Assembly: GCA_963545585.1 (NCBI GenBank)
Contig: CAUUKX010000002.1
Location: 3,629 to 67,628 of the forward strand
Length of the DNA stretch: 64,000 nucleotides
Direction of reading: 5' to 3'
Origin: W11650 sp963545585
Lineage (GTDB): Bacteria; Bacillota; Clostridia; Lachnospirales; Vallitaleaceae
The translations under genes were made by a program, and so were the position numbers. Position 1 is the stretch's first letter. Each line of letters opens with the position of its first letter. The notes under the pieces are model-generated. The model saw only the letters and a program-made list of their open reading frames with translations, was not told the DNA's origin and did not search any database. Of the stretch, positions 1 through 8,042 are shown in pieces.

Positions 1-2209
1 TCGCCGTCAGGACGAGCTTTTGCAGGCTAAGACCGCTGCTGCCAAGAGGACGGCGAAGCAGGAGCTGGAACTGGCTGAGCTGGAGAAGAAAGAGCGGCAG
101 CTGCAAACGGCTTACCGGGAAAAAGAATCGCGTAAAAATGCTTTGATGGATCTGGAAAGCAATTATGAGGGATATTTTCTGGCGGTTAAAAAGGTGCTTG
201 ACCGCAAGGAAGCGGGAACCATCGGAGTGGTTGCCGATATTCTGGAAGTTGAAGAAAAATACCAAAAAGCGATTGAAACCGCTCTGGGAAACCGTTTGCA
301 GAATATTATCACTCAAACCGATCAGGACGCCGAAGATGCGATTGCGTTTTTAAAGCAAAATAAGTTTGGCCGGGCGACCTTTCTGCCGTTAAACACCGTA
401 ACCGGAGCCAGAGCGAAAGATATTGAAGCGGAGCCGGGTTATTTGGGCATTGCCGCCGATTTGGTCACATACGACCGGCGGTATGAAAACATTGTATTAT
501 CCTTGCTGGGCAATCTATTTGTGACCGATACCCTGCCGAATGCCAGAAAATTAGCGGCCAGACATCAGCAAAGGCTGCGCATTATTACCTTAGAGGGCGA
601 TATTTTAAGTCCGGGCGGCAGTATCAGCGGCGGTGAGTTTAAAAATGCCAAGAGTATGATTTTTTCCAGAAAAAATGATATTTTAAAGTTGGAGGCGGAA
701 TTGGCAGAGTTAAGCACGGAGCTGGCGCAGGCAGCGGCTGCTTTGACAGGATGCCGGCAAAAAGTGCAGGCCGGCCGACAGGAGAGCGAGGCGATTGTCA
801 CCCGGGAACAGGCGGCCAATCTGGAAATGAACCGGCTGATTTTGGTGCTGGAGCAAAAGAAGAAGGAACGGAATCAGCAAATAGAGGAACGGAATAGTTT
901 GCAGCAGGAAGCGGACGAGTTGACAGCCCGGCTGCAAAAGCTATCAGAAGCAAAGCGGGTGCAGGCCGAGAATGGGGAAATGCTTTCTGCCGAGGAACAA
1001 ACTGTCGCCGAGGAAAAGCTGGAAGAAGCGCTGCAAATGCTGCAAAGTGATTTGGACTGCGTCAACGAAGATATCATGGAGGTAAAGCTGCAAATCACAG
1101 CGATGGAGGAGCGTTTGTCGCACAGTGAAGAACGGGTTCAGGCGATCCGGCAGACCATCAGCGAAGCAGATGGCAAGCGGGCGGAGCTGGCGGCGGAACT
1201 AACGGCGATTGATTTGGAAAAGCTGAAAAAAGAACAGACCTTAGAGGAGCAGAAGCTTTTGCTGGCTGAATTTTTAAGTGGCCAGAAAGATGCGGAGGAA
1301 AAGCGGGTTCTGCTCAAAAATGAAAAGGCACTGATTCAGGCCAAAAAAGAAAACTTGCAGGCCAATAAGGAGAATTACTACAAAGAGGTCAGTCTTTTGG
1401 AAAAAGAGCAGATCCGGCTGGGCATGCAGATTGATAAATACGAGGAGCAGAAAGAAGCGCAGGCTGACTATATGTGGACGGAATACGAGCTGACTTACTC
1501 GACCGCCAAGCCGTGGGAGCAACCGGATTTGGGGAGCGATGCGGCGCTGAGATCCAATATGAAGCGACTGAAGGAAGAGATGAAAGCGCTGGGGGATGTT
1601 AATGTTGCCGCCATTACCGAATATCAGGAGGTCAGGGAGCGGCTTGATTTTAATGTCGGTCAGCGGGCGGATATTTTGGAAGCTGAGGGCAAGCTGAAAG
1701 CGATGATTGCCGATTTGGAGCAGCAAATGCAGGAACGCTTTGCCAGAGAGTTTGAGGAAATCAATCAAAGATTTTCCCGGGTCTTTCAGGAGCTGTTTGG
1801 CGGCGGGCAGGGTTATTTGTCGCTGACGGAAAAGGAAAATATCCTTGAAAGCGGCATTTCCATTCATGTTCAGCCACCGGGCAAGAAGCTGAAAAATATG
1901 ATGCTCCTGTCCGGCGGGGAGCGGGCTTTTACTGCGATTGCACTGCTTTTTGCCATTCAAAGCCTGCGCCCGTCGCCATTTTGTATTTTGGATGAGATTG
2001 AAGCGGCGCTCGATGATGCCAATGTCTATAAGTTTGCCACTTATTTGCATAAATTGACGAAGGACACGCAGTTTATTGTCATTACCCACCGGAAAGGAAC
2101 GATGGAATCGGCCGATGCCCTTTACGGCATTACCATGCAGGAAAAAGGCGTATCGACGCAGGTGTCGGTGAAAATGATTGAAAACGATTTGGAGGAAAAA
2201 GAGGAATAA
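1..2209 (+). CDS. smc: Chromosome partition protein SMC, C-terminal part (5' end outside window)
   Basis: Condensin-type ATPase that organises and segregates the chromosome with ScpA/ScpB. The frame is open from the window edge, so roughly the first 450 residues of a ~1190-residue protein, including Walker A, are missing. Visible in order: end of the first coiled coil; the hinge (about nt 170-640, with GTIGVVADIL and the glycine-rich PGGSISGGEF); the long returning coiled coil; then the C-terminal ATPase lobe with the ABC signature LSGGERAFTAIALL, Walker B FCILDEIEAALDDANV and the H-loop VITHRKGTMESAD. The stop overlaps the next start (TAATG), so smc and ftsY are translationally coupled, as in many Firmicutes. 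Family assignment is certain. Confidence 0.97.
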   Translation, partial: RRQDELLQAKTAAAKRTAKQELELAELEKKERQLQTAYREKESRKNALMDLESNYEGYFLAVKKVLDRKEAGTIGVVADILEVEEKYQKAIETALGNRLQNIITQTDQDAEDAIAFLKQNKFGRATFLPLNTVTGARAKDIEAEPGYLGIAADLVTYDRRYENIVLSLLGNLFVTDTLPNARKLAARHQQRLRIITLEGDILSPGGSISGGEFKNAKSMIFSRKNDILKLEAELAELSTELAQAAAALTGCRQKVQAGRQESEAIVTREQAANLEMNRLILVLEQKKKERNQQIEERNSLQQEADELTARLQKLSEAKRVQAENGEMLSAEEQTVAEEKLEEALQMLQSDLDCVNEDIMEVKLQITAMEERLSHSEERVQAIRQTISEADGKRAELAAELTAIDLEKLKKEQTLEEQKLLLAEFLSGQKDAEEKRVLLKNEKALIQAKKENLQANKENYYKEVSLLEKEQIRLGMQIDKYEEQKEAQADYMWTEYELTYSTAKPWEQPDLGSDAALRSNMKRLKEEMKALGDVNVAAITEYQEVRERLDFNVGQRADILEAEGKLKAMIADLEQQMQERFAREFEEINQRFSRVFQELFGGGQGYLSLTEKENILESGISIHVQPPGKKLKNMMLLSGGERAFTAIALLFAIQSLRPSPFCILDEIEAALDDANVYKFATYLHKLTKDTQFIVITHRKGTMESADALYGITMQEKGVSTQVSVKMIENDLEEKEE

Positions 2210-3681
2210 TGGGAATTTTTGATTTTTTTAAAAAGAAAACAGGCGAAGCGCAAATCCCTGCCGAGTCGGAGAATACGGCCGAGGAGAAAAGGGGCGCAGA
2301 TGGGAGCGGAGAGGCAACGGCAAAGCGGGAGATGGCTGAAAATGAAGAAGCCGCTAAATTGCCAAGCGAGATGGCTACGGCAGAAGATGTTGCGGCTGGT
2401 CAAACATCAGCCGGTTTAAGCCATGAGCCGGGAGCGTTCACGGGAGCAGCCGAGCCGAGTCAGGCTCAAGCAGCGGCGGCAGCCGGAGAGGAAATGGCGG
2501 ACAGGTCTGGTGCTCAAACCGGCGATCAGGCAAATTGGGCGGAAGTAGCCGGCGGAGAAAAGTTAGTAAATTCGGCAGACCGTCAAAGTGATGAAACGGA
2601 TGCAGCGACTGGGAGCGGAGAGGCGGCGGCAAAGCGAGAGGTGGAAGAATGTGTTGCGGCGGCTGAAAATAAGGAGACCGCTAAACTGCCGGGCGAGATG
2701 GTTGCGGCAGAAGTGGCGCAGGAGGAGACTGTTTCGGAATCGGAGTCAGTAGAAGAAGTACCACAGAAAAAAGGCTTTTTTCGGAAGTTGGTTGAGGGAT
2801 TGTCCAAGACCCGGCAACATGTGATGCAGGGGGTCAATGATGTATTGAGCAGCTTTACCTCGATTGATGAAGATTTTTATGAGGAATTGGAAGAAGCGCT
2901 GATTATGGGGGATTTGGGTGTAAATACCGCCATTAAAATTGTCGCCGGGCTGAAAGCCAAGGTCAAAGAAAGAAAAATCAAAGACCCGCAGCAGGTGAAA
3001 AGCCTGCTCAAGGAAGAATTAAAAGAGCAGATGCGGACGGCGGAGTCGGCCTATGATTTTATTAACCAAAAATCGGTCATTTTAGTCATCGGGGTCAATG
3101 GCGTGGGCAAAACCACAACCATTGGCAAGCTGGCCGCCCAATATAAAAAGGATGGCAAGCAGGTTATGCTGGCGGCGGCCGATACCTTTCGGGCGGCAGC
3201 AATCGACCAGTTAAAGGAATGGGCGAATCGCTCGGCGGTGCCGATTGTGGCGCAGGCGGAAAACTCCGATCCGGGGGCGGTCATTTTTGATGCAATTGCT
3301 TCGGCAAAAAGCAAGGGGGTTGATATCCTGATTTGCGATACGGCTGGCCGGCTTCATAATAAGAAAAATCTGATGGCTGAACTGGGCAAGATTTACCGGA
3401 TTATCGGCCGGGAATATCCAGAGGCGCATTTGGAGGTGTTTTTGGTACTGGACAGTACAACCGGACAAAATGCATTGGCGCAGGCCAAGGAATTTAAGGA
3501 GATGGCGGATATTACTGGTATTGTTCTGACGAAATTGGACGGCACATCTAAGGGCGGCATTGCGGTAGCAATTGCGGCGGATTTGGCTCTGCCGGTCAAA
3601 TATATCGGTGTCGGCGAGGGAATTGAAGATTTGCGACCCTTTGATGCGGACAGCTTTATTGAAGCCCTGTTTGAGGAATAA
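2209..3681 (+). CDS. ftsY: Signal recognition particle receptor FtsY
   Basis: SRP receptor GTPase that docks ribosome-SRP complexes at the membrane for co-translational insertion. The 490-residue protein has a long acidic Ala/Glu-rich A region (about residues 10-185) and then the NG domain. GTPase motifs seen: GVNGVGKTTT (295-304), DTAGR (from 377) and TKLDG (from 441). The A region is unusually long and carries an internal duplication: residues 31-59 and 133-168 are two versions of a GSGEA-AKRE-AAKLP-EM unit. ATG overlaps the smc stop. A strong terminator follows directly, so this ends the smc-ftsY transcript; ffh/ylxM, often next in Firmicutes, is not present here. Confidence 0.98.
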   Translation: MGIFDFFKKKTGEAQIPAESENTAEEKRGADGSGEATAKREMAENEEAAKLPSEMATAEDVAAGQTSAGLSHEPGAFTGAAEPSQAQAAAAAGEEMADRSGAQTGDQANWAEVAGGEKLVNSADRQSDETDAATGSGEAAAKREVEECVAAAENKETAKLPGEMVAAEVAQEETVSESESVEEVPQKKGFFRKLVEGLSKTRQHVMQGVNDVLSSFTSIDEDFYEELEEALIMGDLGVNTAIKIVAGLKAKVKERKIKDPQQVKSLLKEELKEQMRTAESAYDFINQKSVILVIGVNGVGKTTTIGKLAAQYKKDGKQVMLAAADTFRAAAIDQLKEWANRSAVPIVAQAENSDPGAVIFDAIASAKSKGVDILICDTAGRLHNKKNLMAELGKIYRIIGREYPEAHLEVFLVLDSTTGQNALAQAKEFKEMADITGIVLTKLDGTSKGGIAVAIAADLALPVKYIGVGEGIEDLRPFDADSFIEALFEE

Positions 3682-3716
3682 AAAAACCGGCTGAGCATGA
3701 GCTTGGCCGGTTTTTT
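3682..3716 (+). terminator. Rho-independent terminator after ftsY
   Basis: The stem AAAAAACCGGC pairs with GCCGGTTTTTT (right arm 3706-3716) around a 14-nt loop, directly after the ftsY stop. The symmetric A/T flanks could make it work on both strands, so it may also terminate the minus-strand remnant at 3719-3979. Confidence 0.9.
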
Positions 3717-3718
3717 AC

Positions 3719-3979
3719 TTATCGGATATCGGAATTTGGAGTACGCATTGGAAAGGTGATATGCGGACCAATTTCAACTCCATTTTCTTCGAGAAATTGG
3801 AAAAAATCTTGAAGATGATTTAAAATGATGTTTATTTTTTCGGATAAAGGAAGATGAAATGCTCGAGATGAATCAACAAATCGACTAAGATATTCATACA
3901 CAAAAGGTGCATGCTGTTGGATAAGTTGAACTATAAAATCAATAATCGGTAAAGAAGTTGGAACTATTAAAAGAAATTT
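3719..3979 (-). pseudogene. Probable frameshifted remnant of an unidentified protein gene
   Basis: The minus strand has a protein-like 59-codon frame (3719-3901; contains EYLSRFVDSSRAFHLP and LQDFFQFLEENGVEIGP) with no ribosome binding site and only a GTG candidate start. The preceding stretch reads protein-like in a different frame (KFLLIVPTSLPIIDF, then VQLIQQHAPFV). Removing one GT from the GTGTGT tract at about 3899-3904 would join both into one uninterrupted reading. I do not recognise the family. The upstream boundary is uncertain because the joined frame runs into the leader of the next gene without a convincing start. This looks like a decayed gene fragment; a sequencing error in the GT tract is the alternative. 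Confidence 0.4.
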
Positions 3980-4055
3980 ACAACTTACATATGATATTAT
4001 ATAATAACAGTTGAAGAAGTATAAGCATTTTTTTTAAAAGAAAGGATAGAAAAGT

Positions 4056-4304
4056 ATGAATGATCGGGCGTGGTTATTGGAAATTGGCGTGCTGGGGTCA
4101 TTTGTCGGTATCCCGCTTCTTTTAGCGGTTATTTCCGCTTGGTGGAGGCAAAAAAAGGGAAGAAGTAAGGCGCTTGCGGCGGTGGGCGGTGTAGTGAAAT
4201 GGGTTATTTTAGGTGTTTTATGGATAGTCGGCATTTTTGCCTTTGGCGATAACCGCTATATTAAAGATATGGCCGAGCAAATGGAGAAAGAGCAAGAGGA
4301 TTGA
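4056..4304 (+). CDS. Small two-helix membrane protein of unknown function
   Basis: This 82-residue protein is preceded by AAAGGA 8 nt before ATG. Two hydrophobic segments (about residues 8-27 and 45-65) flank a basic loop (WWRQKKGRSKA), and the tail is charged (EQMEKEQED). I do not recognise a family. After the TGA stop the same frame stays open for 39 more codons (4305-4421, ending MAERE then TAA), so either the gene was once longer and a nonsense change truncated it, or the extension is chance. It sits alone between two terminators, which suggests a monocistronic unit. Confidence 0.6.
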   Translation: MNDRAWLLEIGVLGSFVGIPLLLAVISAWWRQKKGRSKALAAVGGVVKWVILGVLWIVGIFAFGDNRYIKDMAEQMEKEQED

Positions 4305-4442
4305 AATAGAAACCAACAGTTGCTACCGTTGTTTCAGACCGAAGCATACCGGGAATATCCCGGCACGCAGGTGCGGCGGCTAACGGCGGCCGAAATCGAA
4401 AAGTATATGGCGGAGCGGGAGTAAATCATATTTTAAAAATTG

Positions 4443-4492
4443 CGGTCGGGTGAAGCGAAAAAATGCTTTGCCCGGCCGTGATTTTTTATTTT
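4443..4492 (+). terminator. Rho-independent terminator
   Basis: Left arm CGGTCGGGTGAAGC (4443-4456) pairs with GCTTTGCCCGGCCG (4465-4478), including G-U pairs, around an A-rich loop. ATTTTTTATTTT follows. It separates the small membrane protein gene from the yifB gene downstream. Confidence 0.85.
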
Positions 4493-4603
4493 GAGCAAAA
4501 TAAAATTTTCTCTGAAATTCCACAAATTGCGGACGACTTTTGTGCTGAAAATGAATATAATAGAAATAAGACAGGAAAGACATGACTTAGCAAGGAGGAG
4601 GAT

Positions 4604-6226
4604 ATGTATCATTCGATTAAAACAGCGGGTTTGTGTGGGGTTCAGGGATATGTTGTCAATGCCGAGATTGATGTGGCCGAGGGGTTTCCCAAGCTGGAAC
4701 TGGTTGGCCTGGCGCATAATTCAGTCAGGGAAAGCGTTGAGCGGGTACGGACGGCACTGAAAAACACTGGTTATCTTTTTCCCTATAAGCGGGTTACGAT
4801 TAACTTAGCACCAGCTCAGATCAAAAAATACGGCTCGCATTATGATTTGCCGATTGCGCTGGGGATTCTCTCGGCTTCGGGGCAAATGGAATTAGGGGAA
4901 TTAAACGATAAGCTGATGTTGGGTGAATTATCATTAAATGGCGAATTGATTGGAGTGCGGGGAGCATTGGCTATGGTTGAAGCCGCCCGGCGGCAGGGGA
5001 TTCAGGAAGTACTGCTGCCGCTTAAAAATTGGCCGGAGGTTTGCTTTTATCAGGATATTCGGATTGTACCGCTGGGGAGCTTACAAGAGGTAATTGTGTA
5101 TTTGCGTGAAAATAAACTGCCGGCCGAAATCAGCCGCAGAATGACGGAACTGGCGGCGATTTCAGCCGCTGGAGCGGCTGAAAATCAAGGGCGGGCGCTG
5201 GCGGTTGCTCGGATGAGGGAGAGGACGGAAGAACTGCCGATAGAAGCGGAGGAAGTTTCGCATCAGATTGACTTTAACGATATTTGCGGGCAAAATGTGG
5301 CCAAACGGGCAGTCAGCATTGCGGTTGCCGGTATGCATCATCTGCTCCTAATCGGCCCGCCCGGCACCGGGAAATCAATGCTGGCCAAAGCCGTGCCGGG
5401 ACTGCTGCCGGCTCTTAGCCGGGAAGAAATGATTGAAGTAACCCGGGTTTACAGTGCGGCCGGAAAGCTCTTAGGGAAAACCCCGGTCATCAGCCGCCGG
5501 ATGTACCGGGCACCACACCATACGATTACCGAAGCCGGGCTTTTAGGCGGCGGCCGCCCGCTGCTGCCGGGCGAAGTATCGCTGGCACATAAAGGCGTTT
5601 TGTTTCTGGACGAGTTTGCCGAGTTTCCGAAATCGCTTTTAGATACGCTGCGCCAACCCTTGGAGGATAAGCATATTATGCTGTCAAGGATGAATGAGCA
5701 GGCAGATTTTCCCACCGATTTTCTCTTGATTGCCTCCATGAATCCTTGTCCCTGCGGCTATTATCCTGATATGGAGCGCTGCCGCTGTAGCGAATATGAC
5801 ATCAAGCGCTATCACAAGAAAATATCGGGGCCGATTTTAGACCGACTGGATATCTTTGCCGAGGTTGACCGGCCGGCGCTGACAGCTCTTTCACCCGCAG
5901 TTTCGGGCAAAAGCAGCAGCCAGTACGGCGAACAGATTAAGGCGGCACAGCAGCTGCAAAGAGAGAGGCTAAAAAAGGATAATATTTTATATAACTCGCA
6001 GATTAGTCCGGCTCGGATTGAAGCTCACTGCCCGATGGATCAGGCGGCGACCGAGATTTTAGAGGGAGCATACCAGCGCCAAAAACTTTCGCTCCGCAGT
6101 TATCACCGGCTGATTCGGCTTAGCCGGACGATTGCTGATATGGAAGGGAAAGAAAAGATTGAGGCCAAGCATATGGCAGAAGCGTTCAGCTACCGGGTGG
6201 CATATCATAAATATTTTTCATCATAG
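4604..6226 (+). CDS. YifB/ComM family Mg-chelatase-like AAA+ ATPase
   Basis: This 540-residue protein matches the ComM/YifB family. Residues 1-170 form the ChlI-type N-terminal domain (GVQGYVVNAEIDVAEG; FPKLELVGLAHNSVRES). The AAA+ module follows, with Walker A GPPGTGKS (from residue 251), Walker B LFLDEF (Asp336) and the C-terminal Mg-chelatase lid. A Cys-rich insert, NPCPCGYYPDMERCRC, is typical of the family. ComM is a hexameric helicase promoting branch migration during natural transformation in Gram-negatives; in Firmicutes the role is less defined. It lies just upstream of dprA, another transformation/recombination gene, as is common. AAGGAGGAG precedes the ATG. Confidence 0.93.
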   Translation: MYHSIKTAGLCGVQGYVVNAEIDVAEGFPKLELVGLAHNSVRESVERVRTALKNTGYLFPYKRVTINLAPAQIKKYGSHYDLPIALGILSASGQMELGELNDKLMLGELSLNGELIGVRGALAMVEAARRQGIQEVLLPLKNWPEVCFYQDIRIVPLGSLQEVIVYLRENKLPAEISRRMTELAAISAAGAAENQGRALAVARMRERTEELPIEAEEVSHQIDFNDICGQNVAKRAVSIAVAGMHHLLLIGPPGTGKSMLAKAVPGLLPALSREEMIEVTRVYSAAGKLLGKTPVISRRMYRAPHHTITEAGLLGGGRPLLPGEVSLAHKGVLFLDEFAEFPKSLLDTLRQPLEDKHIMLSRMNEQADFPTDFLLIASMNPCPCGYYPDMERCRCSEYDIKRYHKKISGPILDRLDIFAEVDRPALTALSPAVSGKSSSQYGEQIKAAQQLQRERLKKDNILYNSQISPARIEAHCPMDQAATEILEGAYQRQKLSLRSYHRLIRLSRTIADMEGKEKIEAKHMAEAFSYRVAYHKYFSS

Positions 6227-6252
6227 ATTGCGAAAAATTCGACAAACAAAAT

Positions 6253-6405
6253 ACTCAACTTTCCCATGTTCGTCAGAACAGTCTTTTTTAGGCTCGTTGC
6301 ATGGGCAGGAACGGAATGCGATTTGCGAAGAAAATCGCGAGAGTGGGTCCATGCACCCGCTCTTTGAGCGGGACAGAGCCAAAAAAGACTATGGGAAAGT
6401 TGAGT
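6253..6405 (+). repeat. Dispersed palindromic multi-hairpin repeat, copy A
   Basis: A 153-bp element begins 27 bp after the yifB stop. Ends are perfect 15-bp inverted repeats (ACTCAACTTTCCCAT at 6253 and its complement ending at 6405). A second nested pair is AGTCTTTTTTAGGCTC / GAGCCAAAAAAGACT. Inside are TGCATGG / CCATGCA, a GCGATTT...AAATCGC hairpin and a CCCGCTC/GAGCGGG hairpin. The whole can fold into a closed multibranch structure. A second copy lies at 51317-51468. It may be a non-autonomous mobile repeat (MITE-like), a structured RNA, or both. Confidence 0.85.
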
Positions 6406-6601
6406 AAAATAATATAAAACGTAGTTTTTTAGCATGGACTTGATTTTTTGGCAAATGAGGAAAAGGCTTTACATTTTTGCAGCGGCGTAACGGCAGTCTA
6501 ACAAAGATTGTTCGGTCAAACAAGGGAATGGAAGAACGGAATTGTCAGCGGAGCTCAGAAAGGAGAAAATCATATCCTTGACAGGATTATGGAGTGAAAA
6601 A

Positions 6602-7741
6602 ATGGAAAGAGAAATTTATTGGCTGTGGCTGTCGTCCATTCGCGGCATGGGAGCGGTTAAGTTAAGCCGGATGCTTCGGGAGTGGCCGGATGCCGAAGCG
6701 GTTTATTATGAAAGCGAAGAACGGATTTTAGAGTTTATGAAAAAACAGGAGCGCTTTCGGGAAAGGGATTTTTTGGAGTTTTGTGCGGCTAAAAGAGAGA
6801 TGGAGTTCTGCCGCCGGGAGTGGGACAGGTTAAACCGGGAGGGAGTGCGGGTTGTGTCTGTTGATCGGCCAGACTACCCGGAGCGGCTGAAAACAATTCC
6901 GGGTGCGCCGCCGATTCTTTTTGTCAAAGGCGATTGGCGATTGGGGCAAGAGAAGAATACGCCGGTGCTGGCGGTAGTCGGTACCAGACGAGCCAGTCTT
7001 TACGGCCGAGAAGCAGCAGCAGCGCTGGGCAAGGCCTGTGCCGAGTATGGGGTAACTTTGGTCAGTGGGATGGCAGCCGGAATTGACGGTATTGCCCAAA
7101 GAGAGTGCCTGAAGCACGGCGGATACAGCATTGGTGTGCTCGGTTCCGGTTTAGGCTACCAGTTCCCGGCCGGTAACCGGGACTTGTACATGGAAATGGA
7201 GGAAAGAGGCGCGTTAATTAGTGAAGAATGGTATCAAACGCCGCCGCAGGCTGTACTTTTTCCCAAGCGAAACCGAATTATCAGCGGTTTGGCTGAAGCG
7301 GTGGTAGTAGTGGAGGCGGCGGAAAAAAGCGGTTCGTTGATTACGGCGGACTATGCTTTGGAGCAGGGGCGGGATGTTTACGCCGTGCCGGGGCGCTTAA
7401 ATGACCCGGTCAGCAGCGGCTGTAACCGGCTGATTGCGCAGGGGGCTTATCTTCTGGAAAATGTGGAATACTTTGCGGCTGAGTTTGCTGGCCGGGCAAA
7501 GGTTGATATTCAGCCGCCGGCAGCACCGGAGTGGGAAAAGGATTTGCCGGAAAAGGAAAAGCTGATTTATCAAAATATCGGTACAGAGCCGGTTTATATC
7601 GGGCGTTTACAGGAAAAAAGCGGTTTAGAGCCGGGAGAATTGCAGCTTTGTTTGCTGCAATTAGAATGGAAGGGCTATATTCAGCAAATTTCAGCCGGGT
7701 ATTATAGTTTGACCAATTTTATTTTAGGATATCAGCGTTAA
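6602..7741 (+). CDS. dprA: DNA processing protein DprA (Smf)
   Basis: This protein binds incoming single-stranded DNA and loads RecA during transformation; the family is widespread even in non-competent bacteria. The ATG at 6602 (start MEREIYWLWL) has GGAG about 9 nt upstream; a TTG start at 6542 in the same frame is less likely. The 379 residues contain an N-terminal helical/SAM-like part, then the Rossmann-fold core with VVGTRRASLYG, SGMAAGIDGIAQ, GVLGSGLGYQFPAGN, FPKRNRIISGLA and EKSGSLITADYALEQGRDVYAVPG. The C-terminal ~65 residues look like the usual winged helix. It precedes topA, the classic Firmicute order. Confidence 0.97.
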   Translation: MEREIYWLWLSSIRGMGAVKLSRMLREWPDAEAVYYESEERILEFMKKQERFRERDFLEFCAAKREMEFCRREWDRLNREGVRVVSVDRPDYPERLKTIPGAPPILFVKGDWRLGQEKNTPVLAVVGTRRASLYGREAAAALGKACAEYGVTLVSGMAAGIDGIAQRECLKHGGYSIGVLGSGLGYQFPAGNRDLYMEMEERGALISEEWYQTPPQAVLFPKRNRIISGLAEAVVVVEAAEKSGSLITADYALEQGRDVYAVPGRLNDPVSSGCNRLIAQGAYLLENVEYFAAEFAGRAKVDIQPPAAPEWEKDLPEKEKLIYQNIGTEPVYIGRLQEKSGLEPGELQLCLLQLEWKGYIQQISAGYYSLTNFILGYQR

Positions 7742-8042
7742 AAGTATGAAAATCCAAGGGGATTTCTCGGTAAGAACCATCATTATTTTTGGCACAGGCA
7801 CTATTAATTTATAAAAAAACATAAAATTTTAAAAAAACTCTTGTATAAAACATAAAAATAGTATATCCTTATAACAGTTGGTTTAATTTAATGATATAAG
7901 TGTCAAAAAATAGAAATCCGAGCAGGGCTTACCTGCGAAAGAATTATAATAAAAGATAATTGCAGCAATGGGATAAGACAGGAGCTTTATTTAGGCAAAG
8001 CTCTTTTTCTTTCGGGAATTATTAGAATTACTAGGAGGAAGC
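7742..8042 (+). other. Long AT-rich topA leader
   Basis: The 301-bp gap between dprA and topA is very A/T rich. It holds a small hairpin GCAGG-gctta-CCTGC (7922-7936) and, nearer topA, a terminator-like hairpin (separate entry). I matched it to no riboswitch or T-box consensus. A loose promoter-like TTGTAT lies near 7842. No open frame is convincing. Confidence 0.5.
7982..8012 (+). terminator. Terminator-like hairpin in the topA leader (possible attenuator)
   Basis: GAGCTTT (7982-7988) pairs with AAAGCTC (7997-8003), followed by TTTTTCTTT. It ends about 30 nt before the topA start and after a long leader, so it may end dprA-side transcripts or act as an attenuator of topA. Confidence 0.65.

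Noticed and set aside
1274..2089. 271-codon minus-strand open frame opposite smc
   Set aside because: It is antisense to the conserved SMC ATPase domain, has no ribosome site and no protein-like composition; an opposite-strand shadow.
6132..6407. 91-codon open frame through the dispersed repeat
   Set aside because: Its codons come from the palindromic repeat and the yifB 3' end in another frame; there is no ribosome site and copy B does not keep the frame.
6579..6601. TTGACA as a dprA promoter -35 element
   Set aside because: No -10 element at proper spacing; the sequence would place it inside the dprA start region.
7842..8012. Riboswitch or T-box before topA
   Set aside because: No match to T-box, c-di-GMP, preQ1, SAM or other consensus cores I could recall; only simple hairpins are visible.
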